A stretch of DNA of 48,882 bases from JAENVT01 sp031404635 (GCA_031404635.1 JANNHY010000340.1:1-48882); one strand, 5' to 3'; positions 23,658 through 31,242 are shown, counted from the stretch's first letter. Translations and numbers: made by a program. Notes: generated from the letters alone by a model not told the origin.

Positions 23658-24043
23658 GTGATCGACGCGTGAGCTACCGCCGCCCAGATCTGAGCATGAT
23701 CGTCGACCAGTTCGATGCCGTGCTCGGTGCATACTCCGGCGAGCACCCTGCGGCACAGAACCAGATCCGGGTGCTCGGCGTCGAAGCCGTCGATCGCCGT
23801 CCGCCCGCGCACGGTGAACGACTGCTGCTCGACAGTCAACTCAACCTCGATCGGTTTCCCCCCGCCATGCTCGATCAGGGCGAGCAACACCTCGCTGACG
23901 GCGATCTTTATGTCTTCGGTCTCATCGACGGTGAAGCCGGCCATCGCCGCGATCCCGCTGGCGGCCAACCGCAGCACACGGGACAACGACGGATCGGGCG
24001 GCAATCGAAGTACAACCGGCCCGATCACTGCAGACTCAGCCAC
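23654..24043 (-). CDS. RsbW-like HATPase anti-sigma factor
   Basis: A 129-residue GHKL-fold protein, PVVLRLPPDPSLSRVLRLAA at the N-terminus and N-box VDETEDIKIAVSEVLLALIE. The ATP-lid region is weak, and Asn is replaced in LIEHGGGKP, so it may bind its partners without being an active kinase. The GTG start overlaps the STAS stop by 8 bases and its own stop overlaps the sigma start by 4 bases, so all three are tightly coupled. The likely role is to hold the sigma factor at 22905 inactive until the STAS protein intervenes. Confidence 0.8.
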   Translation of the reverse strand: MAESAVIGPVVLRLPPDPSLSRVLRLAASGIAAMAGFTVDETEDIKIAVSEVLLALIEHGGGKPIEVELTVEQQSFTVRGRTAIDGFDAEHPDLVLCRRVLAGVCTEHGIELVDDHAQIWAAVAHASIT

Positions 24044-24362
24044 GACTGTTCTCGATTGAGAAGTGCTCGGTCGTGCCGGTGATTTCCAAGAGTCGAAGCA
24101 CCTCCGAGCCCACGTCACGCAGAACGACCGTCGTGCCACGGTCGTGCGCTCTGCGGCTGGCGCCGAGAAGGCTGCGCAACCCCGACGAGTCGATGAAGAA
24201 CACGTCTCCGAGATCGATCACGACAGGGCCATCGATGTCGCGTTCGAGTAACGCGGCGTCGAGGATCGGTCCTCCGGCGACATCGATATCGCCGTGCACG
24301 ACAATCGCGCCGCCCGAATCGTTGTCGACGGTGAGCGATTGGTTGTTTTCCATCTCAGTCAC
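24036..24362 (-). CDS. STAS-domain anti-anti-sigma factor (RsbV-like)
   Basis: A 108-residue STAS protein. The phospho-acceptor loop is DVFFIDSSGLRSLLGASRRA, the preceding strand DGPVVIDLG, and the C-terminal helix VGSEVLRLLEITGTTEHF. GTG 24362 is preferred to ATG 24353 because AGGAGG lies 8 bases upstream of it. It is first in the rsbV-rsbW-sigma set. When dephosphorylated, probably by a SpoIIE phosphatase at 5747 or 18194, it should bind the HATPase protein and free the sigma factor. No stress-type promoter was found in the 200 bases upstream. Confidence 0.87.
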   Translation of the reverse strand: MTEMENNQSLTVDNDSGGAIVVHGDIDVAGGPILDAALLERDIDGPVVIDLGDVFFIDSSGLRSLLGASRRAHDRGTTVVLRDVGSEVLRLLEITGTTEHFSIENSRG

Positions 24363-24555
24363 GTGTTGCGCCTCCTGATAGCTGAAGTTGGGTGGTGTTC
24401 GAAGTCTGCTCGGTTCAACGCTAGATGCCATCGCCGAGGTCGCGCTGACGGCTCATCAACACCGGCACCCGGAAATCTTTGATCGCAATGTTTAGCTCGC
24501 CGACGAATGCGGTACTAAAGCCGGCACATGCGCAATACCGCAGAGAAAGACCACA

Positions 24556-24720
24556 GTGAGCGACGAGCAGTTCGGCCCGACAGAAGCCGCCAGCCCTATT
24601 GCGCTCACACCGATCCTGCTTCGTCGTTACCCGTCCCAACGACGACAGGCCAGGGTCACGACGGCGGCTTTGGCCGTTGAGGTCGAAGCCGTCGTCATGA
24701 CCTCCACCACCACAAGGTGA
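24556..24720 (+). CDS. Possible small ORF (54 aa)
   Basis: This is the only plausible coding stretch in the 473-base gap between the STAS gene and the desaturase. It starts GTG (MSDEQFGPTEAASPIALTPI...) and ends TGA at 24720. It has no recognisable domain and no membrane helix. A pair of hairpins follows directly, which would suit its terminator. A weak purine-rich stretch (GAGAAAGA) lies before the start. It may be only a transcript leader or chance frame. Confidence 0.25.
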   Translation: MSDEQFGPTEAASPIALTPILLRRYPSQRRQARVTTAALAVEVEAVVMTSTTTR

Positions 24721-24737
24721 GGGGCGAACTCACCCCA

Positions 24738-24786
24738 GATCGCTGAGACCCCCCCAGCGAGCGCTGAAGCCCCCATTTCAGCGATC
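24738..24786. repeat. Inverted repeat in intergenic region
   Basis: GATCGCTGA at 24738-24746 pairs perfectly with TCAGCGATC at 24778-24786, with a 31-base loop rich in C on the plus strand. It lies next to a second strong hairpin (24789-24827). Confidence 0.5.
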
Positions 24787-24788
24787 CG

Positions 24789-24827
24789 AACGTGCCCGGC
24801 CCGATCCGTCCCCGGGCTGGGCACGTT
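24789..24827. terminator. Strong hairpin, probable bidirectional terminator
   Basis: AACGTGCCC-G-GCCCG (24789-24803) pairs with CGGGC-T-GGGCACGTT (24813-24827): 14 Watson-Crick pairs and one G-T pair around a 9-base loop. It ends 8 bases beyond the desaturase stop. The T run is only three bases on the plus strand, so it is not a classical intrinsic terminator. Confidence 0.6.
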
Positions 24828-24835
24828 TGCGAAAC

Positions 24836-25915
24836 TCAGCTCAGCGGCCGGGCGCCCATCAGCTTCAGCCAGCGGCCGTGATACTTGATGGCTTGCCAGG
24901 GGCTGGCGTGACTGTGCACGGTGAGTTGCCGCTCGGCGCAGACGCGGCTGAGACGTTCGGCGACGAGCGGATATACGGTATGGGGCAGGCGGGGCGCCAG
25001 GTGGTGCTCGACCTGGAAGTCGAGACCGCCCATCACCCAATGCAGCGCCCGACCACCCAGCCTGGTCCGGCAGTGCACATCGACGGTCGTACGGAGTTGG
25101 TGGGCGGCGAAATCGGACCCCCGACGCGGCGTATCGGCTGAGGAGAACTCGGCGGGCTCGGCGCAGTGGGCGAGTTGAAACATGGTCGCCAGGAGCAGAC
25201 CGACGCTCCACGAGACACCGAGGTAGAAGACCAGCACGACCCACCAGCGGTGGTACACCAGCGGTACGGCGATCGCCCATCCGAAGTGGATCACCTTCCC
25301 TAGAACGAGCATTCCGACGTCGCGCCGCCGGGGCTGTCGAGGGAAGCGGTGGCCGCTGATTCCGTGGTTTTTCAGGTCGATGAAGTCGGAGACCAGGAAC
25401 CACTGCAGCGTCAAGAACCCGTACAAGACCCACATGTACAGATGCTGGTAACGGTGCCACGGACGCCACGGTTGATCCGGGGCGAGGCGCGCAAACGGCG
25501 CCTGGTCGATGTCGGCATCGATCCCCACCACATTGGTATTGCCATGATGAAGGTTGTTGTGCTTGAACCGCCATATCCACGAACTGGCGCCGAGGAGGTC
25601 GCCGGTGTATCCGGCCAGCCGGTTCACGGTGCGTGAGGTGCTGAACGAGGCATGGTTGGCGTCGTGGAACACGCTCGTTGCAGAGGCGGTCAAGGCGACC
25701 ACCAGCATGACCATCGACACGATCTTCACCACGACCGACGACTGCGCCACGACCAGCAACCAGTAGCTGCCGACTGCGAGCACGGCGATGACCACGGCCT
25801 TGAAATGCAGCTGCCTGCGTGCCACGGCAAGTTCTCTGGGTGAGGGCCGAACCGCCTCTGTCAGTGACAATTGGTCACTGACCATCTGCTCCACTCGTGC
25901 CACAGCCGTCTGCAT
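24836..25915 (-). CDS. Membrane fatty acid desaturase (DesA3/linoleoyl-CoA type)
   Basis: A 359-residue membrane di-iron desaturase. The three His boxes are HDANH (84-88), HNNLHH (119-124) and QVEHHL (about 296-301); the QxxHH third box marks acyl-CoA/front-end-type enzymes such as mycobacterial DesA3. About four membrane helices lie at 38-58, 62-82, 160-175 and 205-250. It introduces a double bond into membrane fatty acids using an electron donor not encoded nearby. ATG 25915 follows GGAG. A hairpin closes the transcript. It could alter membrane fluidity under cold or stress, but no stress promoter was found for it. Confidence 0.9.
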   Translation of the reverse strand: MQTAVARVEQMVSDQLSLTEAVRPSPRELAVARRQLHFKAVVIAVLAVGSYWLLVVAQSSVVVKIVSMVMLVVALTASATSVFHDANHASFSTSRTVNRLAGYTGDLLGASSWIWRFKHNNLHHGNTNVVGIDADIDQAPFARLAPDQPWRPWHRYQHLYMWVLYGFLTLQWFLVSDFIDLKNHGISGHRFPRQPRRRDVGMLVLGKVIHFGWAIAVPLVYHRWWVVLVFYLGVSWSVGLLLATMFQLAHCAEPAEFSSADTPRRGSDFAAHQLRTTVDVHCRTRLGGRALHWVMGGLDFQVEHHLAPRLPHTVYPLVAERLSRVCAERQLTVHSHASPWQAIKYHGRWLKLMGARPLS

Positions 25916-26136
25916 GACCTCGCTCCTTCGACATCTCGGCCGAAACCGCCTGCCGAGGTTTGGAGCGGGCCTGCCGCACGTGGTTCGAGCGGCCAGGTCA
26001 CGCTACCGGTCGTGTGCGGTTTTCCCGGTTATCCCCTGGCTCAATCGGGCCCGAAGCTGGTATTGTTCAGCTACGTTTTTGAAGTTCCAGATCCGGTCCA
26101 GACCTTGCCGCTCGCCCTGTTCCGAAAGAGGCAAGC

Positions 26137-26184
26137 ATGGTCGACGTGCAGGTCCGTCTCGCTGTGGTGGAGCGCGGCGCTTGA
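26137..26184 (+). CDS. 15-aa leader peptide coupled to GAF-ANTAR gene
   Basis: MVDVQVRLAVVERGA starts with ATG 26137, 4-7 bases after a ribosome site (AAAGAGG). Its TGA overlaps the TTG start of the next gene (TTGA). It looks like a short translated leader that delivers ribosomes to the downstream rare start codon. It could instead be the true N-terminus of the next protein joined by a lost base. Confidence 0.5.
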   Translation: MVDVQVRLAVVERGA

Positions 26185-26900
26185 ATGCCGAGCAGTCGAC
26201 TCGTATCGCCGTGGCGTTCGCACGGGAGGCTGCCAAATCTCCCAGGTCGGGCTTGTGCGCGGCGGTCGTCGACGTGTTGGCTGTGTCGGGCGCCGGTATC
26301 ACGGTCATGGGTGACGGGCAGGCCGGTCCGGTGTGCGTGTCGAGCCGGCGAATGGCGGAACTCGAGGACTTGCAGTTCACGATGGGTGAAGGTCCGTGCC
26401 AAGACGCGTTCCGTTCTGGGCGACCCGTGCACGCCCCGTCTTTCGACCTTTCGGTGATCGCTCGCTGGCCATCATTTGTCGATCAGGCCCAGGAGTGTGG
26501 GGTCGGTGCAGTCTTCGCCTACCCGCTTGCGGCGAACGGCGTGAAGATCGGCGTGCTGACGCTCTACCAAGACGATGAGGGAGAACTGAGTGCAGCGCAG
26601 CACGACGACAGCATGGCTTTGGTGGAGGTGCTCACCGAAACAGTTCTGAGTCTGCAGGATGCGGCGCCCGAGGGAGCGCTCGCCGCCGGGCTCGAGGATG
26701 CGGTGACATATCGGGCCGAGATTCATCAGGCGTCGGGAATGGTTTCGATACAGCTAGGGATTCCGGCCACCGAGGCACTCCTGCGGATCCGTGCCTACGC
26801 GTTTGCGAACGACCAACCCGTCGGCAACGTGGCTGCCGATATCGTCGCCCGTCGATTGCGTCTTACCGATGATCGCCACGAACCAGGAGAAGGGGGGTAA
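26181..26900 (+). CDS. GAF-ANTAR transcription antitermination regulator
   Basis: A 239-residue protein. The GAF domain (about 25-165) includes GAGITVMGDG, MGEGPCQDAFRSGRPV and GVGAVFAYPLAANGVKIGVL. The ANTAR RNA-binding helices (about 175-235) include IHQASGMVSIQLGIPATEAL, then LLRIRAYAFANDQPVGNVAA. ANTAR proteins bind paired RNA hairpins and prevent termination; with a GAF input they sense small ligands. TTG 26181 is chosen since no ATG/GTG lies near and the length then fits the family; it overlaps the leader stop by 4 bases. The next gene, 5 bases on, encodes a second member. Confidence 0.83.
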   Translation: MNAEQSTRIAVAFAREAAKSPRSGLCAAVVDVLAVSGAGITVMGDGQAGPVCVSSRRMAELEDLQFTMGEGPCQDAFRSGRPVHAPSFDLSVIARWPSFVDQAQECGVGAVFAYPLAANGVKIGVLTLYQDDEGELSAAQHDDSMALVEVLTETVLSLQDAAPEGALAAGLEDAVTYRAEIHQASGMVSIQLGIPATEALLRIRAYAFANDQPVGNVAADIVARRLRLTDDRHEPGEGG

Positions 26901-26905
26901 AGATT

Positions 26906-27688
26906 GTGTCAGACGACACTAGACAACGAGCCCTGAATCGACAGGCGCTCACCGCAACCACCTTCGTCGAGATCGTCGACACCCTGGTCGACGACTTTGA
27001 CGTGATCGATGTTCTCACCGTGCTGACATCGCGCAGTGTCGAGCTGCTCGAGGCGGCGGCGGCCGGGATCCTGTTGGCCGACGGCGACGGACATCTCCGG
27101 GTGATCGGCGCGTCCACCGAGCAGGTTCAGCTGCTCGAGTTGTTCCAGATCCAGAACGACGAGGGTCCGTGCCTCGACTGCTTCAACACCGGCAACGTTG
27201 TGCTCAACGCCAGCTTGGACGCATCGTCTCCGTGGCCGCAATTCGCGGCCGAGAGCGCCCGTGCAGGGTTCCCGTCGGTGTGTGCTGTGCCGCTTCGGCT
27301 CAAAGACGCGATCCTTGGTTGCCTCAACTTGTTCATGTCCGAACCCGTTCTGCTTTCCGACGCCGAGGTCGCGCTCGCCCAGGCGCTTGCCGACGTTGCC
27401 AGCATCGCCATCGTTCAGGACCAGGCCACGCGCGAGGCTGCTATCCGCGAGGGCCATTTGCAGCACGCTCTGACCAGTCGCATCGCCATCGAGCAGGCCA
27501 AAGGCATGATCGCCGAGCGCGGCAGGGTCGATATGGACGACGCATTCTCACGGCTTCGGGCTTACGCCAGGAACAACAACCGCGGCCTTACCGAGGTTGC
27601 CGAGTCCCTCGTCGCCGGTACGGTCGACGTTGACTCGATCACTCACGTACGTCGCCCACCACCACCGCCGACCGCCCGACAGCGCTGA
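26906..27688 (+). CDS. GAF-ANTAR transcription antitermination regulator (second copy)
   Basis: A 260-residue protein. The GAF domain (about 18-170) has EAAAAGILLADGDGHLRVIG, NDEGPCLDCFNTGNVVLNAS and FPSVCAVPLRLKDAILGCLN. The ANTAR domain (about 185-240) has LTSRIAIEQAKGMIAERGRV, then AFSRLRAYARNNNRGLTEVA. A Pro-rich tail ends the protein. The GTG start is 5 bases after the upstream stop, with GGGGGG before it. It keeps the aromatic/Ala pattern of active ANTAR helices better than its neighbour. Two tandem GAF-ANTAR genes may act as a pair of sensors on shared RNA targets. Confidence 0.86.
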   Translation: MSDDTRQRALNRQALTATTFVEIVDTLVDDFDVIDVLTVLTSRSVELLEAAAAGILLADGDGHLRVIGASTEQVQLLELFQIQNDEGPCLDCFNTGNVVLNASLDASSPWPQFAAESARAGFPSVCAVPLRLKDAILGCLNLFMSEPVLLSDAEVALAQALADVASIAIVQDQATREAAIREGHLQHALTSRIAIEQAKGMIAERGRVDMDDAFSRLRAYARNNNRGLTEVAESLVAGTVDVDSITHVRRPPPPPTARQR

Positions 27689-27721
27689 TTCCCAGCCGCC
27701 GGAGCAGGCGACGCGCCCGCT

Positions 27722-27768
27722 GGCTCTCTGAAGAGCCGGTTGTGGGCGGAGCGACTCTGGTGTATGGT
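27722..27768 (+). promoter_or_regulatory. Hairpin followed by a housekeeping promoter candidate
   Basis: GGCTCT-CTGA-AGAGCC (27722-27737) is a compact hairpin 33 bases after the GAF-ANTAR stop. TTGTGG (27740-27745), a 17-base spacer and TATGGT (27763-27768) follow, fitting a housekeeping promoter for the STAS gene. A single strong hairpin is also a plausible ANTAR-responsive half-site, although no second hexaloop hairpin was found. Confidence 0.4.
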
Positions 27769-27846
27769 GCACACAGGAGCGAAATGACTGCTCCCTGCTG
27801 CGTTGCTCCGGACCTTGGTCGCGCCCTCGCCTTTGAGGAGTAGAAC

Positions 27847-28203
27847 GTGCGCACATGGGACCGGGTTTTGCGTAGCGAGCCGCCGGCAATGCCGACCACC
27901 GGCGCGGACAATCAAGCGTTCACAGTGAACGTCTCGACAGACGACGGGAACCGTGTCGTTCAGATTTGCGGTGAACTGGACTTGGTCACCCGCAATCAGG
28001 TTCGGCAGGCCTGCCTGGGCGGTGGTGACATCGCCGTAGTGGTCGAGATGGCCGAGACGACCTTCATGAACTGCTGCGGCTACGGGGGGCTGGTCGCCGC
28101 CCGTCAGACGCTCCAAGAACACGGTGGATCGCTCATTCTGCGGAACCAAGCGGGGCAACCGGCGGAGTTGCTCACTTTGTTAACTCTCCTCGAGGCCGGC
28201 TGA
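27847..28203 (+). CDS. STAS-domain protein lacking the phospho-serine
   Basis: A 118-residue STAS-fold protein. NRVVQICGELDLVTRNQVRQ is the family start. The usual phospho-acceptor loop (FMDSSG) is replaced by TTFMNCCGYGGLVAARQ, with Asn-Cys-Cys in place of Asp-Ser-Ser. It should not be regulated by serine phosphorylation. It may act constitutively as an antagonist or as a redox sensor through the paired Cys. GTG 27847 is chosen since GAGGAG lies 6 bases upstream. It is downstream of the GAF-ANTAR pair, 158 bases away, with its own promoter candidate. Confidence 0.78.
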   Translation: MRTWDRVLRSEPPAMPTTGADNQAFTVNVSTDDGNRVVQICGELDLVTRNQVRQACLGGGDIAVVVEMAETTFMNCCGYGGLVAARQTLQEHGGSLILRNQAGQPAELLTLLTLLEAG

Positions 28204-28229
28204 CCGACCATTCGCAGGTCGTCACATGC

Positions 28230-29897
28230 TCAACTCCGGGCGAGAAGTCGCAGGAGTTGTTCCGCACTGTCGACGCAGTGCACACCGAGCGCCCCGAGCG
28301 CCGGCCGCGCATCGATCGGAAGGTCGTCCCCGGTGTCCTGATTGAGGATGCCCCCCATGTAGATTGCGCCGCCCCAACGTTGCTGGCCCACGCCGTGAGC
28401 GAGGTCTTCGCCGAGCGCCAAGGCGTTGCCGTTGTACACCCCGAGCACGATGGCGTCGGCATCCTCCTCGGTCGCCGCCCGCACAATTCTGTCGATCGAA
28501 GTGTTCGAGCCGAGCAGGATCACCTCGGCGCCGGCCGCCGGGAGCACACGAGCGAGTGCGTCGCGCACGAGGTCGTGCACTTCGAGCACGACGAGGATGA
28601 CCCGCACACCATCGAGGCGGGGGGCGATGCCGTCGAGCCGTTCGGCCAGACGTCGGACGTGTGAGGCCTTCCAGGGTTCCAGCGCGGCGACCTCGGCCGG
28701 AGCGGCGAGATCGACGCGCCCCTCGAGCTCCGGCATCGAGATTCGCCGCAGAGCGAGCGACACCTGTGCGGCGTCACGTACGTCGACACCGTCGTCGTCG
28801 AGCACGGCGAGTGTACGGTCACGGAACTCGATGGCATACGCAGCGGTCATCGATCCGAGCCTTTCGAGGCGCTCCCAGTCGTACAGGTCGGGCGATTTGC
28901 GGACCTCGCGTTCGATCTCGCGGGCAAGTAGGTGGACCTCGACGATCTCGGCAGCACTGGGAATCCGTTCCGCCTCGGTGAGCGGTACCGGATTGACTGC
29001 GTGTCCGGTCGGCCGCCGCAGCTGCAGGGCGATGTCGCACATCAACTGCGCCGCAACGGCGGCCGTGTTACGAGCCCGGTCACCGGCGCGGTGGTCGACG
29101 GTGTTGCCGTAGATCATCGAGCCGATCGAGTCGCGACCGCGCAGATCGTCGAGCGCGAAGTGAACGACTGCGCGGCACTCGGGATTCTGGATCGTGTTGC
29201 CGAAGCAGTGCGCCAGCCGCGCCCCGATGAGCTCCTCGACCACGTACAGCTCGAGCGCTGCCCACCCGACGTACGCGCCGAAATGCGACGCCTGGGTTGC
29301 CGAACCGTCCTCGAGGTTCGAATGGGCGAGGGCGCCGTCGTTGCGCAGCGCGCCGATCGCGGCGAGCGCCCGCACCGTCTCCTCGGTGACGAGGGTCTCG
29401 TCGGATCCGCCGAGCAGGTCGTAGGCGGTGTACTGGCCGACGTTGCCAATCGTTGTGACCCCGGCCGACAAGGCTCGCAGCGTGTTCTGGAATCCGGCCG
29501 GGAACCCGATCATGTAGTCGCCGAGGTGCGGCTGGATCGGTGCCGCTTCGCCGAGGCGCTGCCATTCGTCCGCGCCGATGCGCGGCCCGGTCTCTTTCAC
29601 GGTGAGGTGGCGCAGTGCCTCGGGTACGCCCATCGCCCGGTCGAGAGCCAGTCCGAACCGGTCGACTGTGTGACCCGCGTCGGCCAAAGCCTGGCAGACC
29701 TCGACCAGCGCCGCTTCGGTCTGTTTCCAGGTCGAGTGCCCGACGTGCATGTGGTACATCACCCGGCCCTGGTCGCGGCAGCGTCGCTTGTACTCGACTT
29801 CTGACCGGGCAGCGTTGGCACGCAAGAACGCCGTGGGCGGTGCTGGTGGCGGCGCTGCTTGGCGGCCTTCTTCGATCAGTTGAGCGCCGGCGAGCAT
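28230..29897 (-). CDS. Cobalamin-dependent mutase-like protein
   Basis: A protein of about 555 residues. The N-terminal 400 residues look like a TIM-barrel mutase (EVCQALADAGHTVDRFGLAL, FQNTLRALSAGVTTIGNVGQ, TIQNPECRAVVHFALDDL). The C-terminal part (about 415-550) has a Rossmann-like B12-binding shape (GVRVILVVLEVHDLVRDALA, GAEVILLGSNTSIDRIVRAA, ADAIVLGVYNGNALALGEDL). The DxHxxG motif of base-off B12 binding is degenerate (EVHDLV), so cofactor binding is uncertain. I place it near glutamate-mutase/aminomutase-like proteins but cannot name a substrate. Start is uncertain (ATG 29897 or GTG 29906). It is last in a four-gene unit after three membrane proteins. Confidence 0.6.
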   Translation of the reverse strand: MLAGAQLIEEGRQAAPPPAPPTAFLRANAARSEVEYKRRCRDQGRVMYHMHVGHSTWKQTEAALVEVCQALADAGHTVDRFGLALDRAMGVPEALRHLTVKETGPRIGADEWQRLGEAAPIQPHLGDYMIGFPAGFQNTLRALSAGVTTIGNVGQYTAYDLLGGSDETLVTEETVRALAAIGALRNDGALAHSNLEDGSATQASHFGAYVGWAALELYVVEELIGARLAHCFGNTIQNPECRAVVHFALDDLRGRDSIGSMIYGNTVDHRAGDRARNTAAVAAQLMCDIALQLRRPTGHAVNPVPLTEAERIPSAAEIVEVHLLAREIEREVRKSPDLYDWERLERLGSMTAAYAIEFRDRTLAVLDDDGVDVRDAAQVSLALRRISMPELEGRVDLAAPAEVAALEPWKASHVRRLAERLDGIAPRLDGVRVILVVLEVHDLVRDALARVLPAAGAEVILLGSNTSIDRIVRAATEEDADAIVLGVYNGNALALGEDLAHGVGQQRWGGAIYMGGILNQDTGDDLPIDARPALGALGVHCVDSAEQLLRLLARS

Positions 29898-29916
29898 GCG
29901 GGGCACGAGACCCAAC

Positions 29917-30195
29917 CTACATGGAGGTTCTTTCGTTCGAGAACGACGCCTGACCAACCCGGTCGAGGTGGTGATCGGTTCGGCCAAGCCGTCGCGTCGC
30001 CACAATCGTGACTATCGTGCCGGTGACCACCGCCACGACCATGGCGACGTAAGCGCTCGTAGGTGTGTCGAGGATTCGCTCGGTGATCCTGGCGCCGACG
30101 ATCCAGGTCACCATGAAACCGATGAGGCCGATGCCGACCCCGGTGGCGTGCACGGCGATCCGGTCGGCTCGCCGGTCGCTAGCGGTGTCTCTCAA
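29917..30195 (-). CDS. Small two-helix membrane protein (92 aa)
   Basis: A 92-residue protein not recognised. Two membrane helices are seen (VGIGLIGFMVTWIVGARI and SAYVAMVVAVVTGTIVTIVA), with a basic, polar C-terminal tail (TRRLGRTDHHLDRVG). TTG 30195 is chosen since it overlaps the upstream stop by 4 bases (TTGA), a coupling form also seen at 26181. The only longer frame is Arg-rich antisense-type sequence. It lies between a membrane gene and the B12-mutase-like gene, 19 bases before the latter, so it is probably part of one operon. Confidence 0.62.
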   Translation of the reverse strand: MRDTASDRRADRIAVHATGVGIGLIGFMVTWIVGARITERILDTPTSAYVAMVVAVVTGTIVTIVATRRLGRTDHHLDRVGQASFSNERTSM

Positions 30196-30578
30196 GGCGC
30201 GAACTGCTCGAAGACGGTCGGGTAAGTGGCGATCGCCCCGAGAACGCCCAATGCGAGCCCGACGTAGAATGCCATCTTCACGTTGACGTCCTTGGCCCGC
30301 CAGATCACCCACAGCACGGCGAGCGACACGAAATAGGCGATCGAGGCGACAGTGGTCTTGCCGGCGAGCCCGCCGACGCCTTGACCCCACTGCCATTTCG
30401 CCAGCCAGGTGCTCATGCCGGTCGATGCTTCGCCAAGCACTGTGAGTAACCCGAGGACGAAGATGCCGAACCCGGCGGAGATCATCATCGCCGCGCCAGG
30501 TCCATCCGGCTTGTCGACCAACTGCAACCCGGTCAGTTCCGGAGCCAATTGTTCGTCGTGGTGTTGAGTAGTGGTCAT
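30192..30578 (-). CDS. Three-helix membrane protein (128 aa)
   Basis: A 128-residue protein of unknown family. After a polar N-terminus (MTTTQHHDEQLAPELTGLQL) come three membrane helices: about 28-50 (GAAMMISAGFGIFVLGLLTV), 77-95 (ASIAYFVSLAVLWVIWRAKD) and 103-120 (MAFYVGLALGVLGAIATYPT). A Trp-rich loop (STWLAKWQWGQGVGG) lies between helices 1 and 2. ATG 30578 follows AAGGAG. The gene is 19 bases after the 188-residue gene and overlaps the next by 4 bases. The cluster of three small membrane proteins suggests a membrane complex. Confidence 0.7.
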   Translation of the reverse strand: MTTTQHHDEQLAPELTGLQLVDKPDGPGAAMMISAGFGIFVLGLLTVLGEASTGMSTWLAKWQWGQGVGGLAGKTTVASIAYFVSLAVLWVIWRAKDVNVKMAFYVGLALGVLGAIATYPTVFEQFAP

Positions 30579-30597
30579 GATGCTGCTCCTTCGGCGT

Positions 30598-31164
30598 TCA
30601 TACGATCGGTGAAACCTTGTTGATAAAGGCTCCGAATCCGCCTGCGACTACGGCAGCGGCGAAGCCGCCGACAAGCATCACGATGACCGCCGTCCGCAGC
30701 CACGGCCGCGAGGTGAGCCGAGGGCCGTAGTACACGACGAGCAGGAAGGCAGAGGTGGCGAGAAGCGGTGCGGCCCAGCCGATGTGTTCTTTCCATTCCA
30801 TCCCAAGTTTGTGCCATTCCTCGGTGTTGCCCGAGGCGTTGGACAGCAGGAAGTCTCGTGGTGAACAGGCCGCGGATGGAACATCAAGACCAGCGCACGT
30901 AGCGAAGTCGTCGCCGGCAAGCTTCTCCCTGTACCAGGGGTACACGATCCACGAGCCGGTGATGACGGTGAGCCACGCCGTTACGGCCATGACGCCGAAA
31001 CCGACGTAGAGCCGCTTCATGCGCTCCGTGAGGCCCGCGGTCGAGACGAGTCCAGGTCGTAGGCTCCACAGGCCGGCAAGCGCTCCGCCGAACGCCAGGA
31101 GGTAGATCGTTCCGAGCACCAGGCCGTGGATCACCGCCCAGGTCTCTCGTGAGGTCAGTTCCAT
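30598..31164 (-). CDS. Four-helix membrane protein (188 aa)
   Basis: A 188-residue protein of unknown family with four membrane helices: 8-30 (TWAVIHGLVLGTIYLLAFGG), 50-75 (YVGFGVMAVTAWLTVITGSW), about 125-148 (HIGWAAPLLATSAFLLVVYY) and 158-180. A loop of about 45 residues between helices 2 and 3 has two Cys (ATCAGLDVPSAACSP) and an acidic/His segment (EEWHKLGMEWKEHIGW). His residues near helix ends (H13, H126) could bind heme or metal, but this is a guess. ATG 31164 has CAGGAG upstream. It is first in the four-gene unit; a DosR-like palindrome lies 80 bases upstream. Confidence 0.72.
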   Translation of the reverse strand: MELTSRETWAVIHGLVLGTIYLLAFGGALAGLWSLRPGLVSTAGLTERMKRLYVGFGVMAVTAWLTVITGSWIVYPWYREKLAGDDFATCAGLDVPSAACSPRDFLLSNASGNTEEWHKLGMEWKEHIGWAAPLLATSAFLLVVYYGPRLTSRPWLRTAVIVMLVGGFAAAVVAGGFGAFINKVSPIV

Positions 31165-31242
31165 GGCTGTCTCCTGTCCGCCCAGTTATATGGCGAAAAC
31201 GGGCTGGCCGACATTTTCGACACGATGGTGTCCAGGCCGCCA

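Noticed and set aside
24421..24639. 72-codon frame on the minus strand upstream of the STAS gene
   Set aside because: No recognisable domain, no ribosome site, and unusual composition compared with neighbours.
27722..27737. Hairpin as a full ANTAR-responsive RNA target
   Set aside because: ANTAR targets consist of two hexaloop hairpins; only one hairpin, with a 4-base loop, is present.
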